Source: Brienomyrus brachyistius (Eukaryota; Chordata; Actinopteri; Osteoglossiformes; Mormyridae). From it: a stretch of 64,000 nucleotides of DNA. Location: assembly GCF_023856365.1 (NCBI RefSeq), contig NW_026042676.1, positions 60,513 to 124,512 of the forward strand. The letters are read 5' to 3'. The notes beneath the pieces were generated by a model. The model was given only the letters and a program-made list of their open reading frames with translations, was not told the origin of the DNA and ran no database searches. Below are positions 45,719 to 56,080 of this stretch, one piece after another. Numbering within the stretch: position 1 is the first letter of the stretch; each line of letters begins with the position of its first letter. Both the position numbers and the translations under genes were made by a program.

Positions 45719-46462
45719 CAGTACCACCAAATGTTAGATTCTCAAAAGACAAATGGACGTTTTGGTCAAAGGGGAGAAAACTCTGGACACACCAAACGAC
45801 ACTCAGTTGTTCTTCAGTACGATGACCCCAATCACACCTCTTATTTTTACCTTTATCTGCTTAAATATGCTCTGCCATTTTTGAAACCTTTAGTTTACTA
45901 ATTAAATTATGCTATAAAGCATTTTTTTCTAATGTTCACTAAACTTGAAAATGAAGCTGGATTTTAGTGAACAAGCCAAGATATTTATCCAGTGGCAGAT
46001 AGAGCTTGTTTTAATGACATTTTTTCCACCCTATACTTTAATTGGTGGAAATGATTCTTAACCATTGCGGTGTCTGAATTTGGAAGAAGCTATGGATGCT
46101 TGTCTGTGACACTTAAGGAATTAGGTGGGGTGCTGTGACAGGTGACCTGGCCCCCACAATGCCCCGACCTAAATCCTGTAGGGCTTGTTCGGGATAAATT
46201 GGATGGAAGAGTGAGAGCAAGGTAGCTAACCTGTGCCCAGAACTTGTGGAAAGTCCTTCAGGACTGCTGGAGAAGCATTCCAGGTGGCTACACCTATAAC
46301 TCTGAGAAAATTGTGAGATGTTGAACATTTCTCTTGGTCCTTGCAGTATTCAATATGTATGACTTCATTGTCTCGAGGCCTTTTAATATAAGGTGAACAA
46401 AATAACTGAAGTACAGACAAATGCTTTAAAAGTTGGTGTGTTCACTCGTTAGACTGGTACTG
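45719..46462 (+). mobile_element. Tc1-like transposon relic
   Basis: The left end CAGTACCACCAAATG has TA before it, and the right end AGACTGGTACTG is a degenerate complement. At about 46135-46320 the + strand shows the Tc1 transposase C-terminal region (the WP..PDLNP motif and LQDCWRSIPG), interrupted by stops. Same broad family as the relic at 27123-27618, but in opposite orientation. Inactive. Confidence 0.7.
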
Positions 46463-46562
46463 AATATTGATCTTAATGCATTGGTGAGCACCAGTGAGGC
46501 TCACATTAATTGATAGCCTGCATGTTTTGACTTTGACCAAATTGCTTCATTCAGGTCACAGC

Positions 46563-48558
46563 ATGGTGAAGGTACTGGTGGATGTGGACTGTGGGGTGGA
46601 TGATGCCTCAGCCATCATGATTGCTCTGGCTGATCCCATGGTCCAGCTCCTGGGTGTCACTTGTGTCAGTGGCAACACGACTGTGGAGAATGTTTGCCGG
46701 AACACGCTACGGGTCCTCAAGGCTTGCCAGTGCCTGGAGGTATGATGTGTGTGAAGCATAGAGGGAAATTCTTGCTCTTCAGTGGAGTTTTACCATGGAG
46801 ACTGCAGGTTGGCTGTAAGAAAGACCAGCTTAAGAGTGTCACAGACCTCTGTACTGCAGCTTGTGATGATTATAGGGGCATAAGAAGCAAAAGTGACATT
46901 CATTTGTGCAGTTTAATAATTACAGAAGTTCAGAGTCTGGTAGATAGAATTGACAGGTGCTTGAGGTGGGAAGCTACGTTTATGACTGGTAGCAGTTCTC
47001 ATAAGACTCATCGCATGACCTGCAGATGGCCTCTCTCTTTCCTTGCTCTAGATCCCTGTGTTCCGTGGGGCCTCGAGGCCTATTCTCGGCAACGTGCTGA
47101 CGGCAGAGGCCTTCCATGGGAAGGATGGGCTGGGTGATGTCCCAGACCCCGATGCTCCAGGCCTGGAGCTGATCCAAAAGGAGGGGGCAGTGGAGGCCAT
47201 GATCCGGATCGCCAACGAGCATGCAGGAGAGGTGGGTACCTGCAGAATCCATGCATGTGTATTTAATAATATACATTTCTATTGCTTGGAGACACTGTTA
47301 AAGTTGAGAGTAGGGTCATGTTTTCAGAAACTGGGTAGTTGATGAGCCCAAACAATTATGATGTGTTACTTTACACTAACTTTGAAAATAAAAAATATGC
47401 TTTTGTACCTCCCAGGTGTCCCTAGTGGCAACAGCCCCTCTGACAAACCTGGCCTTGGCAGTGAGACTCGACCCCACATTCCCTAAGAAGCTGAAGGGTC
47501 TCTATATCATGGGAGGGACCACTGAAGGCAAGGGCTTGATTCTAGGGTTGAAAAATTCTGGGAATTCTCCCATTAATCCCCATATATTTCTGGTAATTCC
47601 CCTGGAAAATCTCAGTCTTAGAATATTTCCAAAATTGCCCAGTTTAACTTCCCATGGAATGGAAAGTTTCTGGAAAGTTTCCAGAAATTTTCTCCTCTTT
47701 GCAACCCCACTTGATGCCCATCTTCTAGTTTGTCTCCCTCTTTATTGACTGTCTAGCATTCACCATTATTGGCTCTGACAGCTACACAAAGGAATATCAG
47801 TCTTGGTGCTGCTTTGTCAAACTCTCCGTGCGTGTCTGCAGCTAGGGGGAACTCCACAATGTGCGCCGAGTTCAATTTCGCCGCCGACCCAGAAGCGGCT
47901 TACATCGTGCTGAATGATTTCCCGTGCCCTACCTACATAGCGAGCTGGGAGTTCACCTGCATGAACATACTGCCTTGGGTAAGAGCCAAAACACCTTGAG
48001 GGCTGAACTCTAAAGAAACACAATGTAGAAGCAGTTAAATGTTTCTTGTATGCAGTGCTGAAGATAGTACTTTGAAATTGGATACATTTCCTGGACACCT
48101 GTAAACTCAAAATAGTATGATAAGATAGAGAAGGTAATATGACATTTCAGTTTGTGAGGATGTGACATGAGAGGTGAACGGTAAACAGAGAGAAAAAGGT
48201 TAATTTGCTTTCTGTTCGTTTGCTTTTTCAGACGTTTTGTGATCAATGGTTGGGCCAGGACTCTGAAAAGGCCCGCTTCATGAAGCAGATCTTCCAGTAC
48301 AGCAAAGATGTCTCTCAGAAGAAGGGGGAAGCAGGCTTCCTGTTTTGTGATCCGTTCGCCATGGCGGCGGCAATCGATGAAGGGTTTATCACAGAATATG
48401 AGGAGGTGCCGGTCACCGTGGAGCTTGCGGGCATGTACACGCGAGGTATGATGGTCCTGGACAGGGTGAGCTATCTCAAGAAGGAACACAAAGCCTTCAT
48501 CCTGCAAAAGGTGGACATGGAGAAGTTTAAGAACCTCTTGATGAAAGCCCTTGAATAA
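46563..48558 (+). CDS. Inosine-uridine-preferring-type nucleoside hydrolase (Cys-type)
   Basis: Exons: 46563-46739, 47052-47231, 47416-47527, 47842-47978, 48232-48558; CDS 933 nt, 310 aa, the usual family length. It is expected to hydrolyse the N-glycosidic bond of ribonucleosides, giving base plus ribose. The N-terminal Ca2+-binding aspartate motif is DVDCGVDDA (usual form DxDxGxDD). Family core motifs are ATAPLTNLALA, LYIMGG, CAEFNFAADPEAA and, near the C-terminus, CDPFAMAAAID. In the last motif the catalytic His of protozoan enzymes is a Cys, and a second Cys replaces the usual Pro in the first motif. This resembles the Cys-type (group III) nucleoside hydrolases of animals. Intron 3 begins with GC (AAG|GCAAGG). 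The start was chosen because the family begins immediately before the Asp motif; an acceptor at 46555 implies an upstream 5' exon that might add residues. Confidence 0.9.
47543..47709. mobile_element. hAT-type MITE inserted just inside nucleoside hydrolase intron 3
   Basis: TAGGGTTG...CAACCCCA ends, 167 bp, with interior GGAATT/GGAAAGTTTCC motifs. Flanking octamers cttgattc (47535-47542) and cttgatgc (47710-47717) match 7/8. The insertion point is only 15 nt downstream of the exon 3 boundary. Confidence 0.82.
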
Positions 48559-48675
48559 CCAGTCAGAACGAAGACGGTGCCCCAAGCAGTTCAGCTGGCC
48601 AAGTGGAAGATGCATGGAAATAGGGTAGAACACATTCTGGGGCCTGGCCAGGAATATTACTGCGTAATGAAATAC

Positions 48676-48681
48676 AATAAA
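48676..48681 (+). terminator. Polyadenylation signal of the nucleoside hydrolase gene
   Basis: AATAAA 118 bases after the stop codon, a usual spacing for a short 3' UTR. Confidence 0.6.
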
Positions 48682-49333
48682 CCATAAAGAATACTCTCAG
48701 AAGCCAGTGTAGTAAAGAATATTGTTTAGCACTGTAAACATCTAATATGTAAAATACAATATAACCTTGTAACTTTTAGAGAATATTGCCCACATTCTGC
48801 CGATGAATATGTACCTTAGTCAGCTCTGCATCTTATCGCTATGTTGATGGCCCAAGAGTTTTACTGGATCATTATTACAGAATCACCTGGGTTCCCACGA
48901 TACTTCTGTGTGTCTTGCCTGGACTTTTATCACAGTGCTCTCTACCATGAGTATACAAAACATTGTGGAAGCCATTTTGTTGCAATCTTTTTTTTTCCAG
49001 AAGGTTCGACCAAAAAAGACAGGGAATTATACTAAAGACACCTGGCAGCGAGGATTCTGAGCCCCCGATGGGGGGGGCACAATGGTAGCAATTGGTCCAG
49101 AAAGATGGTGCTTGGGACGCCCCCCGTGACGAATATCTTGATATGAAAAGTGTATTTAAAAAGTTTAATTCACCATGGGACACGCTCCTGCAGCGGGTCT
49201 GGCCTTGGATGTAACCTGAGCAGTGTGGATACAATAAAAGACTGACTTTGGGATGCTACACAATCTGCAATTCTGACTCCTGATTTGGCTTAAAAGGATT
49301 AACCACGACAGTAGCAATGACAAAACAGGACTA

Positions 49334-49654
49334 CAGTGATCCCCGCCTATCATGGAAGATGCGTTCCAGACAGATCAACGATAGGTGAAAATCCGCGATA
49401 TAGAAAGACCATATAAATATTTTTTATATACATTTTAAGCCTTAAAAGAACCTTCCCACATGCTTTAAACATATGTTATTAAAACACACTTTGTAAACAT
49501 ATATATGTGGATGTCGGGCTAAGGATATGATTAACATAATAATAATATGTAATATGTGTATAAATATATATACACACATCGCAGAGAACTGTGACCCGTC
49601 GAGGGAAGTAGTGGGGGGGCTATAGCTGAACCGCGACATAGCGGGGGATCACTA
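49334..49654. mobile_element. MITE with CAGTGATCCCC termini
   Basis: Starts CAGTGATCCCCGCCTATC preceded by TA, and ends ATAGCGGGGGATCACTA. The inner arms both contain CGCGA-type motifs (AATCCGCGATA / GAACCGCGACA). About 321 bp, no ORF. Mariner/Tigger-like is likely, but the right-hand TSD is not clean. Confidence 0.7.
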
Positions 49655-50087
49655 TTAAATACCTACCCCGTTTTGCCATTTGCTGCCCTATTCTGCAAAT
49701 TGCATTGGTGTGGACCTGGGAGACTGTCCATTTTAGATTTTGACTACCTGAGTAAAAAAAATACTAATTTCTTGCAATTATTTAAAAGATTTTGATCGAT
49801 GCCAAATTCTGACAATCTCTTCACTTACATTTAACGCAGCTTTCTACCTTCATATTTGTCGTATTTGTCTCCCTCTAGTGTAAATGTTAAAAATTTCTAA
49901 AACCAATGTACTGAACATTTAGAACTCTGACAATGAGCTTTTGAAGATTTTTAGTCTCTTTTTCAAAGTTAATTAATCCTAATATGAAAAGGATATATGT
50001 CATCTATGTATTAAATACGCATTTAAACCCATTTACATGTACATCGTAAACTGATTTTTCCCATAGGTCTCGATGACATGTAGAACG

Positions 50088-50338
50088 CGCAGCATGATGG
50101 GATCCCGGAAGACCCCCGTTGGTTTTTAACGGTGTGCAAAGGATTGTAGTTTTTCAAGGCGCATCTCAGCTAAATGATTGTCTGGATTGGACTACATTTC
50201 CCAATCACGTGAGCAACAGACATCGCTTCCGGGTGTCTCAGACGTGGTCTACGTGTTCGGTTTTGGGACTGGCGCTTGGTACCTGGAGCGAGGAATCAAC
50301 GTTGTAGGAGCTCCAGAGGGCTTTTGCTACGTTTACAG
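50088..50338 (+). promoter_or_regulatory. unc50 promoter with ZNF143-like sites and non-coding exon 1
   Basis: GACTACATTTCCCAATCACG (50190-50209) matches the ZNF143/SBS core ACTACAnTTCCCA and overlaps a CACGTG E-box (50206-50211). An inverted partial site, GCATGATGGGA, is at 50093-50103, and TTGTAGT is at ~50144. ATTGG/CCAAT boxes flank the main site. The stretch ends in a good donor (TTTACAG|GTAATT, exon end 50338), giving a non-coding exon spliced to 51349. ZNF143 sites are typical of CpG housekeeping promoters. Confidence 0.6.
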
Positions 50339-51349
50339 GTAATTTGCAAATGCAGATTATGTATCTTATTTAGTAGCCACCGTCGAAGCGCATCTTTCTA
50401 TGTCATCAGTGTATGTTTGAGTTACTGATGGCCTGCAGTAAGCAGGGTGTCCGACTAGTAGCCGATAGCCTCTTAGCATTCAAGGGCTGTAAATAAATGC
50501 GAGGAGCTCGAAATTTATGATTAGCTGACCTTAATACTACACGGGTATTTCCTAGGTAGTAACCATTACTGATATTTCCAGTTTTTTGTAGTAGTATAGT
50601 GTAAGGTATTGATAAGATGGTCATATCCGGAAAGGCTACCTGCGTGAACTGACAGAAGTGGCTGAAAGCAATAAAATATCACACGCAGGCGATATAATGG
50701 AACAGTGATCGCGCTGCAGGGATTACAGAGAAGTGATTATCAACTGCTCCAAGTAATCCCAGGGACCTGTGGTAACGTATGTAAACCGTCAGTACAGGAA
50801 ACAAGCATCCGGGGGTTGTGGCTAAACGCCCAAATTACCCTGAAAAATGAAAATTGTGTGGTATTAGTACAAGAAAGCTTGCAAAGCTCTCAAAAGCAGG
50901 GTTATCAAGTTTGGTCAGCTGGCTGGAGTGAGATTTTCAGCTCGAGACAAGTTTACACACGTATTTACATGTTTGTAAGAGTTATTACCTTGTAAATAGT
51001 CTTTAGGGATTGCAAACTACTCCAACGCTTTTCATGTCTGAAGTATTAGGTGTATAACGGAATAATACAGATTTGCCATAAGGTTTCTTGCGTGAGCATG
51101 AGAGTCTGAAAGTGTCTCTCTCTCGCTGGATGTGTGAGAGCTGACAGCCCTGACAATGTGTGATGTGAGTTTGTCCTCCAGGCCAAACGGGTACCACGCC
51201 AGATGTAAGCATGACAACTTAGAACTGATGAAGAGGCATCAGATGTAGCTATATACATACTAACACGCAGAAGTCTGATAGCGGTTGTAAGGTGGCCCTT
51301 TGCTGATTGGTTGGTTTCTGCCTGACTCCTCCCCCTACTGTTTCCCAGC

Positions 51350-53119
51350 ATGTTGCCCACTACCAGCTACTCCCCGCTGAGCACGGGTAACGGCAGCCTG
51401 AGCTTGCGAGACGCAGCGCGCCACACGGCGGGCGCCAAACGTTACAAGTACCTGCGGCGGCTCCTACATGTGCGACAGATGGACTTCGAGTTTGCCGCCT
51501 GGCAGATGCTCTACCTGTTCACCTCGCCGCAGAGGGTCTACCGCAACTTCCATTACAGGAAGCAGACCAAGGACCAGTGGGCCCGAGACGACCCCGCCTT
51601 CCTGGTGTTGCTCAGCATCTGGCTTTGCGGTGAGGCCTGATCCCGCCCTCTGGGGGCGTGACCAATTTTGCGTACATTTCCCTCACATTCACACACATAC
51701 AACACCATAGGGGCAAGTATGACAAATATGTGTCTTAATTATTGTAATGTGTATATTTTTGTAGAATTAATTCTTATATTTACCCATCTGACTTAACTGA
51801 CTAGGGACCTGTATCATGAAGCAGGATTTCTTGCATAGCCGGATAACTTATCGTATTTAGGTAGTCTGGGCTGAAATGCCAGTGAACAAAGATAAAGTTC
51901 ATTTATACTGGGGTACCTTAAATCCTACAGGTTGTCCAGTTGAACAAGAAATCCTGCTTCATGATACAGATTCCCAGTTTGGCTGTTCCTTAGTATATGT
52001 GTATATCTGAAAGCAGTGCCCTTTATGTGAACATCCCCCTGCTCTTGTCACTGGCAGTGTCCACGGTGGGATTTGGTGTGGTTTTGGAAATGGGTCTGGT
52101 AGAGATGATGAAGTTGCTGCTCTGGGTGGTCTTCATCGACTGTATCGGCGTGGGTCTGCTCATCTCCACCCTCATGTGGTAAGCTTATACGCAGTAGGAT
52201 GTCCGGGCCCTAAAGCGTCCGCCAGTTCTTCCTTTGGTTTGGAGACTCACGTTGCCGTGATTAGATCAGTAAGAACGAATGTGTTTTTCCCCAGACTTTT
52301 GCAGTAGATGGCGCTTTGCCTCGGACACCCAGGTAGTTCATGTTTTTGCTTCCTCCCAGCTCCTTGCCAGCCGGCCCACATTTTTGCTCCCAGCAAAAAC
52401 ATGGACTATTCTGGCGTCTCCAAGGGACAGGTTGATAAACACTGACCTAGAGCTGCTGTGGCACGCAGGGATATAGTTCAGCTTCTCAGATAGAGCTTCC
52501 TGTTCTGTGTTTGCTGAAATGTCCCCCCCCCCCCCCCCCCCCCCGACTTGCTGCAGGGTCGTCACAAATAAATACCTGATGAAGCAGCAAAGTAAAGACT
52601 ACGACGTGGAGTGGGGCTATGCATTCGATGTGCACCTGAATGCCTTCTACCCCCTGCTGGTCATCTTGCATTTCCTCCAGCTGTTTTTCATCAATCGTGA
52701 GTCCCCTGATACTTTCCGGCTCACTGTACCCTGCCAAGTAATGCATGACTAATCGCATTGATGTTTGAATCCCAAGGGCTGCAGTTGTACCTTTTTCGCT
52801 ATCTGCTTGTACTTGAATTTAATAGCTTACTGGCAAACTCAACCAGTTAAATGTCTTCAGATACCTCTGGGCCAGGTGGTAACAGAGGCCCAGCCTGTAC
52901 GCGAGTCTCCACTTTGGAAAGGCACGTCATTGGAAAACGCTGGGTCAGATGTGCTGATGCTGACTGATCTTCATTCACTGTGTTGCAGACATTGTGGTTA
53001 TAAACTCTGATTGGTTCCTGGGCTACTTTGTGGGGAACACCCTCTGGCTGGTTGCCATCGGTTACTACATTTACATCACGTTCCTGGGCTACAGCGGTGA
53101 GTTTGAGGACACTCTGATG

Positions 53120-53156
<37 letters not shown>

Positions 53157-53599
53157 ACGATCCTAGTGAACAGCTCAGTATTTTATGCGTTGGCATATAG
53201 CCGTTTTACATGTGCAGACAGTTTTGGACAACAGTTCAGCATTAATCGAGCTTCCTGTGCAAGGATTGCTGAGGTTTTCTACAAGCCTACAGAAGGGTTT
53301 GTCAGCTCTTTTAAATCAACGGGAAATGCCACCAATGAAACTTAGAAACCTTTCTACACATCTATACGGAATCGTACTTTTCACCGTGTATAGCCTTTGC
53401 TTGCTCTGTGACTGGTCACTTCCTCCCAGGTTGTTGCTGATTGGCTCTTTGCTCATCCACAGCATTGCCCTTCCTGAAGAACACTGTGGTGCTGTTGTAC
53501 CCCTTCGCCTTGCTGGGCCTACTTTACGTCCTTTCCCTCTGCCTGGGTTGGAACTTCACTAAGGGCCTCTGCTGGTTCTATAAGTTCCGGGTTCAATAA
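51350..53599 (+). CDS. unc50: Protein unc-50 homolog (Golgi/inner nuclear membrane protein, Gmh1 family)
   Basis: Coding exons: 51350-51629, 52058-52178, 52557-52696, 52989-53096, 53463-53599; 786 nt, 261 aa (human 259), all phases consistent. The sequence is near-identical to vertebrate UNC50 (RDAARHTAGAKRYKYLRRL, DFEFAAWQMLYLFTSPQRVY, DYDVEWGYAFDVHLNAFYPL). A cytosolic N-terminus is followed by five to six membrane helices. The family acts in the Golgi, in ARF-GEF recruitment and in assembly or trafficking of nicotinic receptors. The start follows an acceptor by one base (CCCAG|C-ATG), with a non-coding exon at ~50340. The exon 4 acceptor lies 12 nt after a C22 tract. Confidence 0.97.
51809..51969. 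mobile_element. Palindromic MITE, family D copy 1 (unc50 intron 2)
   Basis: CTGTATCATGAAGCAGGATT and its exact complement (AATCCTGCTTCATGATACAG) form the ends. CAAGAAATCC/GGATTTCTTG extends the arms. 161 bp. Related to 63669-63808. Confidence 0.85.
52279..52444. mobile_element. hAT-type MITE, family A copy 4, degenerate
   Basis: Carries the family-A core (TTTTTGCTTCC...GCAAAAACATGGACTATTC) and right end GGTTGATAAACACTG. The left end is altered and no TSD was confirmed. Confidence 0.6.
52523..52544. repeat. Poly(C) tract, 22 nt, before unc50 exon 4
   Basis: Uninterrupted C22 immediately upstream of the exon 4 acceptor. It may act as the pyrimidine tract. Confidence 0.9.
53123..53155. repeat. 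(TG)n microsatellite in unc50 intron 5
   Basis: About 16 TG units, 27 bases after the exon 5 donor. Confidence 0.9.
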
Positions 53600-56080
53600 T
53601 TGCGACGTGTTGGGACTTGTATATACGTGATCTCCGGGACTGTCATGGACTGGGCTCATCCCAGGACCCTCCTTTTGATTTTTTTTGCCTTTCCTTTTTG
53701 GAGACTTGTAGGAAGGAATTGATTTTTGTAAAGCTTGTAAATAACATTCTCTGTAGATAAAGTTATGTATTGTTTGTGTAAAAACAAAAAACTTTTCAGT
53801 TTATTGAAGGGTGTGAGACAGTAAAATTGAATCTGTGCGTTTTAGGAGGGTGTTCTGAATGTACATTCCCGATTGCCTTCCCAGAGCACCTTAAATAAAA
53901 GGTTTTTAATTGAGGAGATATTTAGTGCAGTGGATCAGGCTGGACCAACATTAGCAAAGATATCAGAAAGCTGGAAAAAAATAAGCACTGGATTCGCTAT
54001 GGTACTCAACCAGGACCATCTGAAACAGACTAACCACTGGACCTAATCATTAATTATAACTAATTAAAAATGAAGTGTTTTGCTCAGGAAAAAGTACAGC
54101 ATAATTACAGATGCAAACAGCAAAATAAAGTCGTTTCCTTTTCCCTATGAATTTTGCAGATATCACCAGCTCAGTGGGGTCAGTTACCAGTACTTGTATT
54201 GTGTGGTTTTAACCTGTAGGGGTCACTAAGAAGATAGGGTACAGAGCAAGGGTGGCTGTGTTAGTGAACATCACATGGGATGGTGAACAACTAAAAATGA
54301 ATTATTAAAAACAGAAATCATGAGGTAAAAGCGGAACCCCCTTAATGCATTTTAAGCTGCTGGGAAAAAACCCAACTTAAATAAACGCACAGTCACCTGA
54401 TTGGCAGTTTCTGCTGCAGTAATACCTTAAGTGCAGCACCTCCCGAGACGATATTTAAGAAGTCAGCCGGCAAACTGTAATGGGAACAATTCCTACTTTA
54501 TTTCTGCAATATCCATGGAATATCTCTGACATAAGTGATGAAGGCACGAAACCTGCTTGGGGTTGCTGGAGGGCAGTATGCAACACCCTCTCCACCTTTA
54601 CCTTGCTGAAGCTCACAAGCGTGTGACTGATGATTCAGGAGCAGAACTTGAGCGGGGGGTGGAGGGTGATCCCTGGCAGTGGGGTGGAGTCAGGGGTGTT
54701 ACTAAGGAAACCACCACTTTGTTCATCAATTGGAAAGAATAACTTAAATTTTATACAAAACTCCTCCCCAGCCAGACCCTACCCTTCAGTACAAGAGCAC
54801 CGTTTGATCACCCATCATATACTCATCATTAAGTCATTGCTTCCCTTCTGAATATGCATTTGTCTTCATTCGCATTTAGTCGTCTATGATCAGGTGACCT
54901 CGCCCAGACATCATTGGTAAGTTGGGCAACTTCGAACATAGAGAAAGCCAGTCAAACCCCAGGTCACCATCCTCTGGCTCAAAGTGAGCAGGCACGTTAG
55001 CGACAACACACATCAGGATCATGTGACTGCAGTGCAGCAAGGTATCCTGGGAAATCGGCAATGGCTACTTTGACACTGAATGACATGGCAGGCTTATTTT
55101 CACATTTACAAAAAAACAAGTATATAAGGAGACAAAAAAAAAAAAAAACTGCCCCTGTCCTTCCTGCACCCCCCCCCCCCATAGTCCGCCCACGCGGTAC
55201 GCTGTACAGAGCGAGGCCCCGCCCCTTACGGGAGGTGTGGCAGTTAAGGCACAGGTTTGGGACACGCCCACTCCAGTACCGCGCTGAGCCGCAAATGTGG
55301 CAAAAAGCCTCAGAAGATTCGTTCAAGAGAGAAAAAAAATATAAAACATCTGTCAAGTTCGTCACAAAAAGAAAAAAAAAACACTTGTATAAATAATACA
55401 AGTCAATAAATAAGAGTATAGTTCCTCCTCAAGGTTTCCCCATAGCTGAAGGGTCTTAGTCTGCTTTCTGTGAAAGTAAATAAGGTCTGATCATCAAGTA
55501 CTGCAGTACTTGAAAGAAAAAAAAAGTAAATGATTAAACCTACGACCACGGACGGACTTAAATTCGGTACGACGGATTTCTATTTACATGCTAAAGTCAG
55601 AGAGATCAACCGGACTAAGGTCAGATCAGATTTTCCACTTAAAGCAACACTTTGGCAAAAAAACAAAAATGTATGTATATATTTACAGAAAGTTAGCCTT
55701 CACCCACTAAAGATAATGGCAAATATTTGGAGACAGCTGCCACATCAGCAGCAGCATACCTATCAGTATGTCTTCATCCTCACAGGCAGCCTGCTTCTCC
55801 TATTGCTCCTCTTTTAGTGCAATAACATACAAAGTACCCCCTCCCTCACCTTCAGCAATGAGACACCCTTCCACTTAAGCAGCCACACCTGCGTCACACG
55901 TCTTGGGAATTTTCCCTCGAGTATTTTTTTTTTTTTTTAAACAGTAGTGTTCACATTCGCTCGAGGTAGAGCTTGGGAGCGGCAATCAGTGTTTGGCAGG
56001 AAGTGCCACTGGAGGGCTTTCCATCGACGTCTCCATGCCTGGGAGAGGCCCCGCAGCGCCCCCTTCTGGCTGGAGGCCAA
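53600..56080. other. Convergent 3' regions of unc50 (+) and mgat4a (-)
   Basis: unc50 3' UTR to ~53.9 kb; the rest is probably the long mgat4a 3' UTR. A minus-strand AATAAA (TTTATT on +) lies near 54500. Poly(A) and poly(C) runs occur at ~55133-55147 and ~55170-55180. No coding exon recognised. Confidence 0.55.
53894..53899 (+). terminator. Polyadenylation signal of unc50
   Basis: AATAAA 295 bases after the unc50 stop. Confidence 0.65.

Larger units (their letters stand above)
40920..46562. other. inpp4a 3' UTR and repeat-rich intergenic region
   Basis: The first ~2.5 kb is probably inpp4a 3' UTR, ending near the AATAAA at 43478-43483, with C-rich tracts around 42170-42260. From 43.7 kb it is mostly transposon relics (listed separately). 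A CpG-containing stretch at ~45180-45560 is the most likely promoter region of the nucleoside hydrolase gene, whose first coding exon begins after an acceptor at 46555. No other coding exon recognised. Confidence 0.55.
48559..51349. other. Intergenic region between nucleoside hydrolase and unc50
   Basis: Short 3' UTR of the hydrolase, a MITE at 49334-49654, AT-rich DNA to ~50050, then the unc50 promoter, non-coding exon and first intron. COA5, which lies here in mammals, was not recognised on either strand. Confidence 0.6.

Noticed and set aside
48559..50100. COA5 on the minus strand
   Set aside because: Expected from mammalian synteny, but its twin CX9C-like motif was not seen in any frame; may have moved or been missed.
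53123..53155. Frames rich in Cys-Val from the TG repeat
   Set aside because: Microsatellite translation.
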